64,000 nucleotides of DNA from Spirosoma endophyticum. GTDB lineage: Bacteria; Bacteroidota; Bacteroidia; Cytophagales; Spirosomataceae. Positions 27,212 to 37,256 of this stretch are shown here, in pieces. The notes below the pieces were generated by a model, which was not told the origin of the DNA, did no database searches, and worked only from the letters and a program-made list of their open reading frames with translations. Within the stretch, counting starts at the first letter, position 1. Each line of letters starts with the position of its first letter. The stretch is from assembly GCF_900112365.1 (NCBI RefSeq), contig NZ_FOLQ01000002.1, forward strand, positions 682,001-746,000, given 5' to 3'. The translations under genes were made by a program, and so were the position numbers.

Positions 27212-29479
27212 TTATTTTCCTTGAGCTTCAACGACAGCAATGGCCACCATGTTGACAATTTCGCGTTCGGAGGAGCCTAATTGTAGTACATAAACCGGCT
27301 TGCGAATGCCGAGCAGAATCGGGCCGATGGTGTCGAAACCAGCGGCTTCGCTCATTAAGTTATAGGCAATATTAGCGGCTGATAAGTTCGGGAAAATAAG
27401 CGTATTCGCGCCTTCACCGACTAATTTACTGAATGGGTGATTCTGCTGAAGCAATTCCGTATTGAAAGCTAAGTGGGCCTGAATTTCTCCATCCACCACT
27501 AAATCCGGATGCTTTCGTTGCAGAATTTCGACAGCACGATTCATTTTCTCCGCATCGTCGCCCTTCGCACTGCCAAAATTTGAATACGTTACCAGCGCGA
27601 TACGTGGCTTAATATTGAACCGCTCAACGGTCTGAGCCGTCAACTCGGTTATCTCGACAATCTCCTCGGCGGTAGGGTTGAAATTTACCGTCGTATCCGA
27701 GAAAAACAAGGGACCGCGTTTGGTGAGGAGAATGTACATCCCGGCTACTTTCTGCACGCCCGGTTCCTTGCCAATAACCTGTAAGGCTGGACGGATAGTA
27801 TCCGGATAGCTACGTGTCAAACCGGAGATCAGTGCGTCCGCTTCACCCGTTTCAACCATCATGGCACCGAAGTAATTGCGGATGTTCATTAATTTCCGGG
27901 CTTCGGTGGCGTTCACGCCCTTGCGTTTGCGCTTCTCGAAGTACAGATCGCCAAACCGTTGAATCAGTGGTTCCTGCTCGGGCGACCGTGGATCAATGAT
28001 CGGGATTTGCCCCAGATCGAGGCCACTTTCCTGAATGATTTGCTGGATTTTGGCCGTCTCTCCCAACAGAATTGGATGGGCAATGCCTTCATCCCGAACC
28101 TGTTGTGCAGCTTTGAGTACTTTTAAATTCTCCGCGTCGGCAAACACAACACGCTTCGGGTTGGCTTTGGCTTTGGTCAGAATTACCCGCGAAATCTGGT
28201 TGTCCTGGCCCAGCCGTCGGGCGAGTTGATGCTCGTAGGCCTCCCAGTCAGTAATGGGTAGCCGTGCAACGCCCGACTCAATAGCGGCTCGCGCCACAGC
28301 CGGAGCTACCGTTGCCAGCAGGCGCGGATCAACAGGTTTCGGTAGGATGTATGTCCGCCCGAAAATCATGTTCGATTCGCCATATGCCAGATTGACCAGA
28401 TCCGGAACTGGTTTTTTAGCCAGATCAGCCAGCGCATACGTAGCGGCCAGTTTCATGGCTTCGTTAATTTCCGTAGCCCGTACGTCCAGCGCTCCCCGGA
28501 AAATGTACGGAAAGCCCAGAACGTTGTTGACCTGGTTGGGGTAGTCTGATCGACCCGTTGCCATGATAATGTCGGGCCGGGCAGCCATCGCGTCGTCGTA
28601 ACTTATTTCGGGAACTGGATTAGCCATTGCAAAGACAATGGCGTTCTCTGCCATAGCGCGAATGTTGTCCTGACTGACGATGTTGCCCTTCGAAAGTCCC
28701 ACGAATATGTCGGCCCCCACAAAGGCATCGGCTAATGAATGAATGTCGCGCGACGTAGCAAACGGGCGCATAATGTCGCTTAGGTCCGTACGATCCGTAC
28801 GTAGCGGTCCGTTCACGTCGAACATGACAATGTTTTCGACTTTAGCCCCTAATGCTACGTATTGACGGGTGCAGGAAATCGCAGCGGCTCCGGCGCCAAG
28901 AATAACAAACTGAGCGGTCTCAATTTTCTTGCCAACCAGTTCGAGCGCGTTGAGCAGGGCGGCCCCGCTCACGATGGCCGTACCGTGCTGGTCGTCGTGC
29001 ATGACCGGAATGTTCATGTCCCGTTTGAGCCGCTCCTCAATTTCGAAACACTCCGGCGCTTTGATATCCTCCAGATTGACCCCGCCAAACGTCGGTTCCA
29101 TGATCTTAACCGTACGCACAAACTCGTCTATATTCTTGGTATTCAACTCAATGTCAAATACGTCGATGTCGGCATAAATTTTAAAGAGTAACCCTTTGCC
29201 TTCCATAACGGGTTTGCTGGCCGCCGGACCAATGTCGCCCAGGCCTAAAACGGCCGTCCCATTACTGATAACAGCGACAAGATTGCCTTTGGCGGTGTAT
29301 TTAAAGGCATCGTCGGGGTTGGCTTCGATAGCCAGACAAGGCTCCGCTACGCCCGGCGAATAAGCTAATGAGAGGTCGCGCTGGGTGCTGTACTCTTTGG
29401 TCGGAATGACTTCGAGTTTACCCGGACGCCCTTTGGAATGGTAATCAAGGGCATCTTCGCGCCGGATTTTCTGATTCAT
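27212..29479 (-). CDS. maeB: NADP-dependent malic enzyme, MaeB type
   Basis: This 755-residue two-domain protein has a malic enzyme domain at about 1-425 ([56 protein letters not shown]). A phosphotransacetylase-like domain follows at about 430-755 ([31 protein letters not shown]). In MaeB-type enzymes the latter is regulatory, responding to acetyl-CoA, rather than catalytic. It decarboxylates malate to pyruvate and makes NADPH. A possible minus-strand promoter lies at 29522-29554. Confidence 0.95.
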   Translation of the reverse strand: MNQKIRREDALDYHSKGRPGKLEVIPTKEYSTQRDLSLAYSPGVAEPCLAIEANPDDAFKYTAKGNLVAVISNGTAVLGLGDIGPAASKPVMEGKGLLFKIYADIDVFDIELNTKNIDEFVRTVKIMEPTFGGVNLEDIKAPECFEIEERLKRDMNIPVMHDDQHGTAIVSGAALLNALELVGKKIETAQFVILGAGAAAISCTRQYVALGAKVENIVMFDVNGPLRTDRTDLSDIMRPFATSRDIHSLADAFVGADIFVGLSKGNIVSQDNIRAMAENAIVFAMANPVPEISYDDAMAARPDIIMATGRSDYPNQVNNVLGFPYIFRGALDVRATEINEAMKLAATYALADLAKKPVPDLVNLAYGESNMIFGRTYILPKPVDPRLLATVAPAVARAAIESGVARLPITDWEAYEHQLARRLGQDNQISRVILTKAKANPKRVVFADAENLKVLKAAQQVRDEGIAHPILLGETAKIQQIIQESGLDLGQIPIIDPRSPEQEPLIQRFGDLYFEKRKRKGVNATEARKLMNIRNYFGAMMVETGEADALISGLTRSYPDTIRPALQVIGKEPGVQKVAGMYILLTKRGPLFFSDTTVNFNPTAEEIVEITELTAQTVERFNIKPRIALVTYSNFGSAKGDDAEKMNRAVEILQRKHPDLVVDGEIQAHLAFNTELLQQNHPFSKLVGEGANTLIFPNLSAANIAYNLMSEAAGFDTIGPILLGIRKPVYVLQLGSSEREIVNMVAIAVVEAQGK

Positions 29480-29521
29480 ATTACGGTTGTTGATGAGTAT
29501 CCTGTCTCAACGTTTGGGAGC

Positions 29522-29554
29522 GCGAAGGTACGGAAAAAGTGAGCGGGGTTGCCA
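29522..29554 (-). promoter_or_regulatory. Possible maeB promoter
   Basis: On the minus strand TTGG (29551-29554), a 21-nt spacer and TACCTTCG (29522-29529) match the TTG/TAnnTTTG layout with one mismatch, 42 bp before the ATG. Confidence 0.35.
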
Positions 29555-29555
29555 A

Positions 29556-30584
29556 TCAATTCGCCCGGAGAACTTTATGCCGGTCTACATACGCCCAACC
29601 CGTCCAGCAAAAAAGCAGTAAAACACTCAGTAGGAAAGTACGCTGGCCGGGGTTCGTATGTATCGGTTCGACAACGGGTTTGGACGTCTTAATGTGAACA
29701 GCCCCATCCTGGCTGACACCAAAAACCAGAATCTGTTTGTAGTTGTCGTATTTGTCGCCAACTGTAAGCGGTTCGGTTTTTATTAATTTTTTGCGGTAAT
29801 CGCTTTCCCGAATGAGTAGTTCAATGGGCTTCTGTGTCGTAATGGCCCATTTTAAGGTGTCTAAACGGACATCATAATTTCGGCGCGAGACATAAAACGA
29901 AAAGGCCGGATGGGTACGTAGTGAAATCATTACACCTTTAAGCCTGCCTTTAGGCTGCTCTTCGATAATCTTATCAACAATGTCAGTAACCGGAACAAGC
30001 CGGGCTGGTTTTGGGTTGGCCGGATTATGCGCTACGTAGCCGAAGGTGATATTTGCCGCAATAAATAAAGCTAGCCCAGCAATCATCCAGCGAAGCCGGT
30101 TCCGTTCGGCCAGGGTCAAAACTTTCTGATAGGCAATCGACTTGCCATACTGGCCAAAAGATTCTTTCAGTAAGTCGTATTCCTCAAACTCGTTTGAATC
30201 AATACTAAGGTAATTCGTTTGCAGATAGACAGTTAAGACGGAAAACGTACCTCCTCTATCAACTTCCAGCCGTTCGTTGTGGGCCAGAATAGCTTTGTAA
30301 TCGAACTGTTTCGGTGATTGCCACAGTTTCTTGATCGTGAAATGATTACCTGCCAACTCAATACGTATAGTTTGCCGCCAATACGCTACCAAAAGCGGAA
30401 CCCAGATAAAGCCAAATGCCGCCCAGAAGATCGGAGCGACACTGAGATCAGGATATTCCTGCCCGCTGGTGGCGATCATGAAGGGCACAAAAATCGTTGA
30501 CGCGAAAAGCAACAAAAGCATCAGCCATTTAAGACGTAGCGCTTTGTGGCTGACCTTGAAAATCCGTTCCTGCTGACTTACCAT
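29556..30584 (-). CDS. Hypothetical membrane protein
   Basis: This 342-residue protein has four apparent membrane segments. Two are N-terminal (about 18-38, LMLLLLFASTIFVPFM; about 48-66, PIFWAAFGFIWVPLLVAYW), one central (about 168-187) and one C-terminal (about 315-332, FLLSVLLLFCWTGWAYV). A PH-like stretch after the second helix (IRIELAGNHFTIKKLW) resembles bacterial membrane-PH domains, but this is not certain. No catalytic motif is seen. It lies between maeB and a thioesterase gene on the same strand. Confidence 0.7.
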   Translation of the reverse strand: MVSQQERIFKVSHKALRLKWLMLLLLFASTIFVPFMIATSGQEYPDLSVAPIFWAAFGFIWVPLLVAYWRQTIRIELAGNHFTIKKLWQSPKQFDYKAILAHNERLEVDRGGTFSVLTVYLQTNYLSIDSNEFEEYDLLKESFGQYGKSIAYQKVLTLAERNRLRWMIAGLALFIAANITFGYVAHNPANPKPARLVPVTDIVDKIIEEQPKGRLKGVMISLRTHPAFSFYVSRRNYDVRLDTLKWAITTQKPIELLIRESDYRKKLIKTEPLTVGDKYDNYKQILVFGVSQDGAVHIKTSKPVVEPIHTNPGQRTFLLSVLLLFCWTGWAYVDRHKVLRAN

Positions 30585-30624
30585 AGGACAAGCCGTTTTC
30601 GTGAAGGTAGCTGTTCACTTTACC

Positions 30625-31041
30625 TTAACCCCCAATAATGGCAATAGTTAATCGGCTTACGCACACTAGCTTGCCTTGTCCGTCGGTGATACGTATGTCC
30701 CACACATGCGTGGTGCGGCCCGTGTGAATAGGGGTGCACCGACCATAGACCCAGCCTTCACGTACCGAGCGAAGGTGATTTGCGTTGATCTCCAGGCCAA
30801 CGGCCTGTTGCCTGGATGGGTCATCCAGGAGCATCCAGGAAGCTACACTGCCCAGTGACTCGGCCAGCACAACGGATGCTCCACCGTGTAGAATCCCGAA
30901 TGGTTGGTGCGTGCGGCCATCTACCGGCATTCGGGCGATAAGATACCCTTCTCCTGCTTCGGTGAACTCAATACCCAGATGCTTGACAATCGAATCGGCA
31001 TGGGCAAATTCAAGGTTACTCAGATCAAAGCCAGCTTTCAT
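30625..31041 (-). CDS. Hotdog-fold thioesterase (PaaI/MenI/EntH type)
   Basis: This 138-residue single-domain hotdog protein has the family core HQPFGILHGGASVVLAESLGS (shown in part) and the strand GLEINANHLRSVREGWVYG. Relatives hydrolyse acyl-CoA or acyl-carrier thioesters: DHNA-CoA in menaquinone synthesis, or proofreading in siderophore synthesis. The specific substrate cannot be told here because no men genes are adjacent. It is cytoplasmic. The next gene is divergent at 31209. Confidence 0.88.
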   Translation of the reverse strand: MKAGFDLSNLEFAHADSIVKHLGIEFTEAGEGYLIARMPVDGRTHQPFGILHGGASVVLAESLGSVASWMLLDDPSRQQAVGLEINANHLRSVREGWVYGRCTPIHTGRTTHVWDIRITDGQGKLVCVSRLTIAIIGG

Positions 31042-31208
31042 ACTATATTAAATTGAAAAGGTTATAAATCCTGAAATCATTGCTCAAGTTTCGTAGTAAC
31101 ATTGGCATTGGACCATGAAACATGGCGCGTTGTAACAGATAAATGCAGCGTTTTTGTGTAATTTTGCGGGTCAATTTTGGAAAAATTTGCCATTCGACAC
31201 CAGTACGC

Positions 31209-31847
31209 TTGACACAAAAAACAATTTATCTGATTCGCCACGGCGAAACTGACTACAACCGACGGGGCGTGGTCCAGGGAAGTGGCGTCGATTCTGACCT
31301 CAACGATATGGGACGGGCACAAGCAATGGCTTTCTTTCAGGCTTATCAGCATGTGCCCTTTAACAAGATTTATATCTCCGGTCTGAAACGTACGTATCAA
31401 ACGGCCGAGCCCTTTATGGAGCTAGGTGTGCCCTATGAGAAACTGACCGGCCTGAATGAAATTAGTTGGGGCGTAATGGAAGGTAAAGCCCCCGGCAATC
31501 TAGACAATGAATACTACAGCAGTCTGGTTAAAGCCTGGTCCTCAGGTGACACCAGCGTGACGACGGAAGGGGGCGAAAGCCCTGACCAGGTAGTTGTTCG
31601 CCAGAAAGTAGCCATTGACACGATTCTCTCACATCCCGACGAAAAGCTTGTTCTGGTGGCTATGCATGGCCGGGCGATGCGTATTCTGCTTTGCTGGATT
31701 ACCAATCAGCCGCTTTCGGAAATGGATCATTTTGAGCACAGTAATCTTTGCCTCTATAAGCTTCAGTATGATTACGATTCTGCGACGTTCACGATCGAAC
31801 TGTCTAACGATACGTCGCATTTGCTGTCGCTGGCCATGATGCACTGA
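31209..31847 (+). CDS. Histidine phosphatase family protein (phosphoglycerate-mutase-like)
   Basis: The TTG at 31209 is preferred, giving 212 residues that begin MTQKTIYLIRHGETDYN. The ATG at 31143 is 22 codons upstream but lies ahead of a good -7 element TAATTTTG (31159-31166), so it would be outside the transcript. The catalytic RHGE motif is near the start, with YISGLKRTYQTAEP, the proton donor Glu in LNEISWGVMEGK and the second His in VAMHGRAMRILL. The enzyme dephosphorylates small phosphorylated metabolites; the substrate is unknown. Confidence 0.85.
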   Translation: MTQKTIYLIRHGETDYNRRGVVQGSGVDSDLNDMGRAQAMAFFQAYQHVPFNKIYISGLKRTYQTAEPFMELGVPYEKLTGLNEISWGVMEGKAPGNLDNEYYSSLVKAWSSGDTSVTTEGGESPDQVVVRQKVAIDTILSHPDEKLVLVAMHGRAMRILLCWITNQPLSEMDHFEHSNLCLYKLQYDYDSATFTIELSNDTSHLLSLAMMH

Positions 31848-31974
31848 TTCATTACCAGTCAATGGGTTGAGTTAACCAATAATCCAGACATTTTCCCGCT
31901 GATAACGGATAGTTGGTTCGTGTGTATTGGTTACCGTATATTCGCTCATTGTCCGGTAGTAGGGGCGCGATGAA

Positions 31975-33099
31975 ATGGATATGTCAAAGCAGAAAATATA
32001 TTGGTTCTGTCAGCTTTTCGGCTGGTCGCTCCTCATTATGGTGGAGTACGTGGCCTACGTACTGGAATCTGATTCTGGCTTTGATCCCGACGCGTTATAT
32101 TTAGCCATTGCCAATATTTTTCTTGGTATTACCCTTACCCATCTCTATCGGCTTATGCTTCGTCGGTGGAACTGGGTACGCTTACCTTTTTTCCGATTGG
32201 CACCGCGTGTACTGCTGTCCATTTGTGTTCTGTCCCTGATTATGACAATGGTCAATATCCCTGTTGACCGAAAGTTGTTTCCTCAATATTTCTCTGAGGA
32301 ACCGTGGATCATAATCGGTTATCTGATAAGCTGGGGGAAAAGTATGCTCACCTGGGTGCTCAGCTACACGACGTATCACTACGTGGAGGAGAACCGAAAT
32401 GCCGAAATTGAGAAGATTTTGCTCAAAACAAACATTCGCGAAACGGAGGCCAAGGTGTTACGGTCGCAATTGAATCCTCACTTCGTATTCAACGCGTTGA
32501 ACAGCATTCGGGCGCTGGTGTACGAAAACCCAACCAAGGCGCAACAGAGCATTACGCAACTCTCTAATCTGCTACGTAACTCGCTCCTGGCCGATCGGCG
32601 TAAAACGGTTGAACTCCGTGAAGAAATCAAAACCGTTGAGGATTATCTGGCATTGGAAAAAGTTCGTTACGAAGAACGTTTAGACTCACATATCGACCTT
32701 GATGGACGGACGTTGTTCTGGCAGGTGCCGCCGATGATGTTGCAAACGCTAGTCGAAAACGCCATCAAACATGGCGTGTCAACGGCTGTTGGTGGGGGGT
32801 TTGTGGAGGTTCGATCTACGATCGTAACGGATAAATTGCACATCATAATTCGAAATACGGGTGTTCTGGGCGACAAAGAAGCGTCTGGCGGGTTTGGGTT
32901 AGCCAACACGGCCCAACGGCTCGAACTCCTTTACGGCCCCGAAGCGCAATTCCATATTTTTCAGGAAGACAGTCGTGATCAAACAGACCGACCCAGTGTA
33001 TTGCACAACAATGGACCGGTCGTTTGTGCAGAAATAACGATTCCTGCCCAATCGGAAGGGATGTTCCGAAAATCAGTCAGCCAGTCGGTGATTCAGTAG
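31975..33099 (+). CDS. LytS-like sensor histidine kinase
   Basis: This 374-residue protein has four N-terminal membrane helices (about 10-145) followed by the His_kinase domain (PF06580). H169 lies in QLNPHFVFNALNSIRAL and the ATPase N-box is LQTLVENAIKHG. The start could also be the ATG at 31981. The last ~10 residues (FRKSVSQSVIQ) are encoded by one arm of an imperfect inverted repeat that continues into the gap. It pairs with the LytTR regulator 95 bp downstream. The signal is unknown. Confidence 0.92.
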   Translation: MDMSKQKIYWFCQLFGWSLLIMVEYVAYVLESDSGFDPDALYLAIANIFLGITLTHLYRLMLRRWNWVRLPFFRLAPRVLLSICVLSLIMTMVNIPVDRKLFPQYFSEEPWIIIGYLISWGKSMLTWVLSYTTYHYVEENRNAEIEKILLKTNIRETEAKVLRSQLNPHFVFNALNSIRALVYENPTKAQQSITQLSNLLRNSLLADRRKTVELREEIKTVEDYLALEKVRYEERLDSHIDLDGRTLFWQVPPMMLQTLVENAIKHGVSTAVGGGFVEVRSTIVTDKLHIIIRNTGVLGDKEASGGFGLANTAQRLELLYGPEAQFHIFQEDSRDQTDRPSVLHNNGPVVCAEITIPAQSEGMFRKSVSQSVIQ

Positions 33100-33194
33100 A
33101 TTGGTGAGTGACCGACGCGCGTATGTTAGGTACTGATTCCGGTATTGATTGACTGACGACCACATGCTGACTTCCTAATACATTAATAATCAAT

Positions 33195-33929
33195 ATGAAA
33201 ACCCTTATTATCGACGATGAACGGCTGGCCCGCAATGAACTGCGTCGGCTGCTCGAAAATTTCCCCAAAATTCAGATCATAGGCGAAGCTGCTAACGCCG
33301 ACGAAGCCCTCCCTATGATCGATGAGCTGGAGCCGGATCTGCTGTTTCTGGACATTCAGATGCCGGGTAAAAATGGCTTCGAGTTGTTGCAGTCCATCGA
33401 AGGCAAAACGCCGGAGGTAATTTTTACGACGGCTTTTGATGAGTATGCTATTAAGGCGTTTGAGTTCAATGCACTCGATTATTTGCTCAAACCGGTCGAA
33501 CTGGCCCGTTTATCCGAAGCGATTCATCGGGTAGAAGAAGAACAGCACGTTCCCGAATCATCCGGCGTATCACCGGGAATATCGACAAAAATGCTGGGCG
33601 AAAATGACCAGGTATTTGTGAAAGATGGCGAAAAATGCTGGTTTGTCAAATTAGGGAAAGTTCGGTTGTTCGAGTCGATGGGTAACTATGTACGACTTTA
33701 TTTTGATGATCAGAAACCGCTGGTTCTTAAGTCGTTGAATGCGCTGGAAGACCGACTTAATCCCACTACTTTTTTCCGGGCCAACCGCAAGCATATCATC
33801 AATTTGCAGTGGATTGAAAAAATTGAGCCCTGGTTTAGCGGGGGCTTACTGGTTACGCTTCGGGGGGGTGATAAAATCGAAATTAGCCGACGACAGGCAA
33901 TTCGGTTTAAAGATTTGTTAAGTTTGTAG
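33195..33929 (+). CDS. LytTR-family response regulator
   Basis: The 244-residue protein has a receiver domain with phospho-acceptor D53 (LLFLDIQMPG), the acidic pair DDE at 7-9 and conserved Lys in LDYLLKPVE. A LytTR DNA-binding domain follows at about 140-240 (VRLFESMGNYVRLYFDD, FFRANRKHIINLQWIEKIE). It is the cognate regulator of the upstream LytS-like kinase. A hairpin follows at 33938. The target genes are unknown. Confidence 0.95.
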   Translation: MKTLIIDDERLARNELRRLLENFPKIQIIGEAANADEALPMIDELEPDLLFLDIQMPGKNGFELLQSIEGKTPEVIFTTAFDEYAIKAFEFNALDYLLKPVELARLSEAIHRVEEEQHVPESSGVSPGISTKMLGENDQVFVKDGEKCWFVKLGKVRLFESMGNYVRLYFDDQKPLVLKSLNALEDRLNPTTFFRANRKHIINLQWIEKIEPWFSGGLLVTLRGGDKIEISRRQAIRFKDLLSL

Positions 33930-33937
33930 TAAGTTAG

Positions 33938-33965
33938 AGTGACCGTTGCATTAATAACGGTCACT
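33938..33965 (+). terminator. Terminator of the LytS/LytTR operon
   Basis: AGTGACCGTT (33938-33947) pairs perfectly with AACGGTCACT (33956-33965) around an 8-nt loop, 8 bp after the stop, with a short T-rich tail. Confidence 0.65.
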
Positions 33966-34038
33966 TTGCTTAACAATACAAACTGTTTGTCGTTTGTAGC
34001 GACTAGACCGGACACTAAACGGCTATCGCTTACCCTGT

Positions 34039-34836
34039 ATGAAGTACTTTTTTGCTGCTATATTTTTCAGCTCAATCGGTATTTTTTCGTCTTGTTCTTC
34101 AACGTATTCCGGACCACCTGCTTTAGATCATCAACAGTATACATTTGCTGGCTCTGCTCACTGCGACACAACCCGTAACACAGGTGTTGACGTATCGGTA
34201 TCGTATATTTTGTTGAAGGATGATTCGGAAGGAGCGCGAAAAATTAACGACAGCCTGCGGTTGCTGGCGGCTGGCAGCGTGGTCGGCTGGCTGGACAGCG
34301 CCACCGTAGACCGCAATCCTGAAGCCCGCACCAATCTGGTCAAAGCCGCTACGTTATTTGCCTCCGATTATGAGGCCATGCGGAAAGATATTGGTGGCCT
34401 GGGTGGTTGCTGGGAACTCAAAACCAGTGCCGATACCGTTCATGCCAGCGCAAAAACGCTGACCGTCAAGTTTGACACGTATGCCTACACCGGCGGAGCG
34501 CACCCTAATTCCAACTTATCGTTTTATACATTTGATCGGGAGACGGGAGCGATGCTGACGTTAGCCGACATGATTTCCGATACAACGGCCTTGCTGGGCC
34601 TGGTTGAAAAAACGTTTCGCGCACAACAGAAGCTGCCTCCGAAAGCGGATCTTGAAGAACAGGGGTATTTCCTGCGGGACGGCCAGTTTTTTCTCCCGGC
34701 CAACGTAGGCCTGAGTCGAGACGGATTGATTTTCTATTACAACCCCTACGAAATTGCGGCTTATGCCGTTGGCCCGATTCAGGTGACGGTTCCCTATGAC
34801 CAGCTTGGGGGGATTCTGGAGAAGGATTGGTTGTAG
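34039..34836 (+). CDS. DUF3298-domain lipoprotein (RsiV/PdaC-like)
   Basis: This 265-residue lipoprotein (lipobox FSSC, Cys19) has a DUF4163/DUF3298-type body. Marks are CWELKTSADTVHASAKTLTVKF, TGGAHPN, FYTFDRETGAMLTLADM and the C-terminal FYYNPYEIAAYAVGPIQVTVPY (shown in part). The YNPYEIAPY-like stretch is the family hallmark. Related domains occur in the anti-sigma factor RsiV and in PdaC deacetylase, but no catalytic role is evident here. It has its own start 109 bp after the LytTR gene. Confidence 0.85.
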   Translation: MKYFFAAIFFSSIGIFSSCSSTYSGPPALDHQQYTFAGSAHCDTTRNTGVDVSVSYILLKDDSEGARKINDSLRLLAAGSVVGWLDSATVDRNPEARTNLVKAATLFASDYEAMRKDIGGLGGCWELKTSADTVHASAKTLTVKFDTYAYTGGAHPNSNLSFYTFDRETGAMLTLADMISDTTALLGLVEKTFRAQQKLPPKADLEEQGYFLRDGQFFLPANVGLSRDGLIFYYNPYEIAAYAVGPIQVTVPYDQLGGILEKDWL

Positions 34837-34962
34837 TCGGTTTGGAGCGTTAACGTTCAAACGAAATTGATCGGCAGGGACCCCTTGCCCGCCGTTATTT
34901 CCGTATGTTTGCCTCTTTCAACGCGCCTGTCGTTACCTGACGATGGGTCGTTTGCTTGCTGT

Positions 34963-36501
34963 ATGAAAACAAAGTGGATTGTACCGGTTGCGGCCAGCAG
35001 CCTGATTATACTCCTGTTTTTCGGGTTTAAAGTAATTCGCTTTCAAGGCTTGTATTACTCCTTCAACGACATGTACATCTTCCTGCAGGCTTCCTGTAGC
35101 TGGATGAACGGACGACCGTTGCTGTACGAAAATATCTGGGGCTACGACGACCGAATTCACAACAATTACGCGATGTTGCTGTGGGGACCGCTGATCTATG
35201 TGAGCGGAGCCTACGGCGCATTTGCCGTTCAAACGATTCTGTCGCTCCTGAGTTATGGATTGCTGCTACGTAGCCTTAGCAGGACAATGGCAAGTTGGGT
35301 CGTCTGGCTCGTTCTGTTGGTCCTGTTGGCAGGCCCTGTTTGGTTCTGGTTCAATGATCACCCTGGCATTGGGTGGCATCCTGAATTGACGTATTTCCCG
35401 CTTTCGATTCTGTTCGTGCTGGCGCTGTTTACGTATCAACGGGGCTGGTTTCTGCTAACGGCGGCCCTCATTGTACTTGTGAAGGAAGATGGTGCGTTGC
35501 TGGCCGGCGCTATTCATCTGGGATTTTTGAGCGTACACTACCTGGTTGCCGATCGGAAGCGAAACATTTTTGGTATTTTGACCCAGCCCCGATTCTGGAT
35601 TGTGTTGGCTGGATGGGCGGCAGTTTTCATTGCGGGCATGGCTTTTCTGTCTTATAAAAACCACGCTGCCGAACCCGAGCCACGTTTGCAACAGGCGCTT
35701 ACGGCTATACGTAACGGATTGCATAGCCGGGATTTTATTCGCAAAAATGCTACGTTGTTACTCCAGACATTTCTGCTTCTTTTGCCCTCGATAAGCATCC
35801 TGCTGTATGGATTGTATCGGGTTGGCTGGCGACAGGCGGGTAGTATTCTGCTCGTATATGGGGTAGCGCAGCTGGCGTTGCTACTCTCCAACTGGGTGCA
35901 GGGCGCAACCTATTATGGTACAAACGCTTTATTTGATCTGGTGTCATTGACATGGCCACCTCGTTTTGTGCTGGTCTATGCCTTCTCGGTGACGTACACC
36001 CTGATTGTCTGGATCTTGTTCGATGCTGGCGAGCGACCAATAGCCAGTTGGAAACCCATATTGATTGGGCTGGTGCTGATCCTCATACAACTGCCCATTG
36101 TTCAGTATGCCCGGCCCGACGTTCGATGGGTTTCCCTGTTGCGTAACGTAGTGAGGCATCGTTATGACCCCCTAAAAGAGCCTTTACTCCCGGCGTCGGA
36201 TGTGGCTGTGATTCAAAACCTGGCCCAAACGATTCCAGCACACTCCAACGTGTTTGTGTTCGATTTTCTGATTCCGATCTTTCACAAGCACTACAACATC
36301 TGGCCGACCGAAAAACAGTGGGAAAATGCCGACCTGGCTATTATTCCAAAACGGGATTTTCAGAAATTAGGAGAACGCTTGCCACGGGTTATGAAAAAAC
36401 CATACCGATCCATACCCTTGGCCGCTTACATTATTTTCGTCACACCGGCGTATGAGCCCTTTGTAACGGCTTCCTTATCAACTAAACCCGCATCGAAATG
36501 A
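34963..36501 (+). CDS. Polytopic membrane protein, GT-C/DUF2079-like
   Basis: The ATG at 34963 (512 residues) is used. The upstream TTG frame adds a non-membrane leader, whereas MKTKWIVPVAASSLIILLFF starts a helix. About 10-11 membrane segments are visible. An early periplasmic loop holds FNDMYIFLQ and YDDRIHNNYAM, and a second loop FNDHPGIGWHPEL, followed by a C-terminal soluble domain (about 420-512). DUF2079 and GT-C glycosyltransferases share this layout with acidic first-loop residues, so lipid-linked sugar transfer is possible but unproven. The stop overlaps the next ATG (ATGA). Confidence 0.7.
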   Translation: MKTKWIVPVAASSLIILLFFGFKVIRFQGLYYSFNDMYIFLQASCSWMNGRPLLYENIWGYDDRIHNNYAMLLWGPLIYVSGAYGAFAVQTILSLLSYGLLLRSLSRTMASWVVWLVLLVLLAGPVWFWFNDHPGIGWHPELTYFPLSILFVLALFTYQRGWFLLTAALIVLVKEDGALLAGAIHLGFLSVHYLVADRKRNIFGILTQPRFWIVLAGWAAVFIAGMAFLSYKNHAAEPEPRLQQALTAIRNGLHSRDFIRKNATLLLQTFLLLLPSISILLYGLYRVGWRQAGSILLVYGVAQLALLLSNWVQGATYYGTNALFDLVSLTWPPRFVLVYAFSVTYTLIVWILFDAGERPIASWKPILIGLVLILIQLPIVQYARPDVRWVSLLRNVVRHRYDPLKEPLLPASDVAVIQNLAQTIPAHSNVFVFDFLIPIFHKHYNIWPTEKQWENADLAIIPKRDFQKLGERLPRVMKKPYRSIPLAAYIIFVTPAYEPFVTASLSTKPASK

Positions 36502-36785
36502 CACTGGAACAATTCAAGGCGTCTCTCACGCAATCTCAGCCACCATCCGATCTTCATCCCATTGTTCAGGGGCTTTGGTACGACGCCAAAGGCGATTGGG
36601 AACAGGCGCATAACATTGCACAAGGCCGCGAGGGTGACCAACCCTATGATCGACTACATGCCTACCTGCACCGAAAGGAAGGTGATCGGTTCAACGCCAA
36701 TTACTGGTATCGTCGGGCAAAAGCTACGTTCTTCGACGGGTCGCTGGAAGAGGAGTGGAGGGAACTGGTACAGCAGCATTTATAA
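36498..36785 (+). CDS. Conserved small hypothetical protein
   Basis: This 95-residue soluble, acidic/aromatic protein (LHPIVQGLWYDAKGDWEQAH, then DRLHAYLHRKEGDRFNANYW) reads like two helical repeats resembling TPR-type helices. It overlaps the preceding membrane-protein stop by 4 bp, so it is translationally coupled to it. Similar short proteins are conserved in Cytophagales without assigned role. Confidence 0.75.
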   Translation: MTLEQFKASLTQSQPPSDLHPIVQGLWYDAKGDWEQAHNIAQGREGDQPYDRLHAYLHRKEGDRFNANYWYRRAKATFFDGSLEEEWRELVQQHL

Positions 36786-36836
36786 TATATTATCGAGGCT
36801 CATGTTTAGTTGAAAACGAAGTCCATCCTTCGCACT

Positions 36837-37250
36837 ATGAAAGTCTTAAGCAAGAGTTGTTTGATACTAATATTTATCCTAACAGGATGTAAGCCTACGG
36901 GTCTCAATGGGAGTTACAAAGATTTAGGCGAGTTTGAAAGTAGAATTGAAGCGCAAAATCAGGCTATTACGAATATCTTAGATCAATATAATTCACTACC
37001 ACAGAACGACTATTATAAGGTAAGATATTCAGTTCGGAATTCGGCACCTACTGAGAGGAGCGAAAACGCCTTGTGGTATCATAAAGAATTATCAAGTCTG
37101 GCTCTGGAACAAGACATTCATAGCGGAGCGGTATGTCGGTGGCAAGAGGTTAGTAAAGTGGTTTTGGAGCAGGCAATTAGATCAGCTAATAGCTTGATTA
37201 AGATTGATTCATTATCGAAACCTAATCAGCCTTTTCGTCAATGTCTATAA
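36837..37250 (+). CDS. Hypothetical AT-rich lipoprotein
   Basis: From the ATG at 36837 (137 residues) the protein starts with a lipoprotein signal (SCLILIFILTGC). The upstream TTG frame only adds nine residues. The body is mostly helical (EFESRIEAQNQAITNIL, VVLEQAIRSANSLIKID). No family is recognised. Its base composition is clearly more AT-rich than its neighbours, which suggests recent acquisition. It converges on the truncated hemoglobin gene with only 6 bp between stops and no terminator visible. Confidence 0.6.
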   Translation: MKVLSKSCLILIFILTGCKPTGLNGSYKDLGEFESRIEAQNQAITNILDQYNSLPQNDYYKVRYSVRNSAPTERSENALWYHKELSSLALEQDIHSGAVCRWQEVSKVVLEQAIRSANSLIKIDSLSKPNQPFRQCL

Positions 37251-37256
37251 CGTACC

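Noticed and set aside
31143..31208. Upstream ATG for the histidine phosphatase
   Set aside because: It precedes a good TAATTTTG -7 element and adds a non-conserved leader; the TTG at 31209 fits the family start better.
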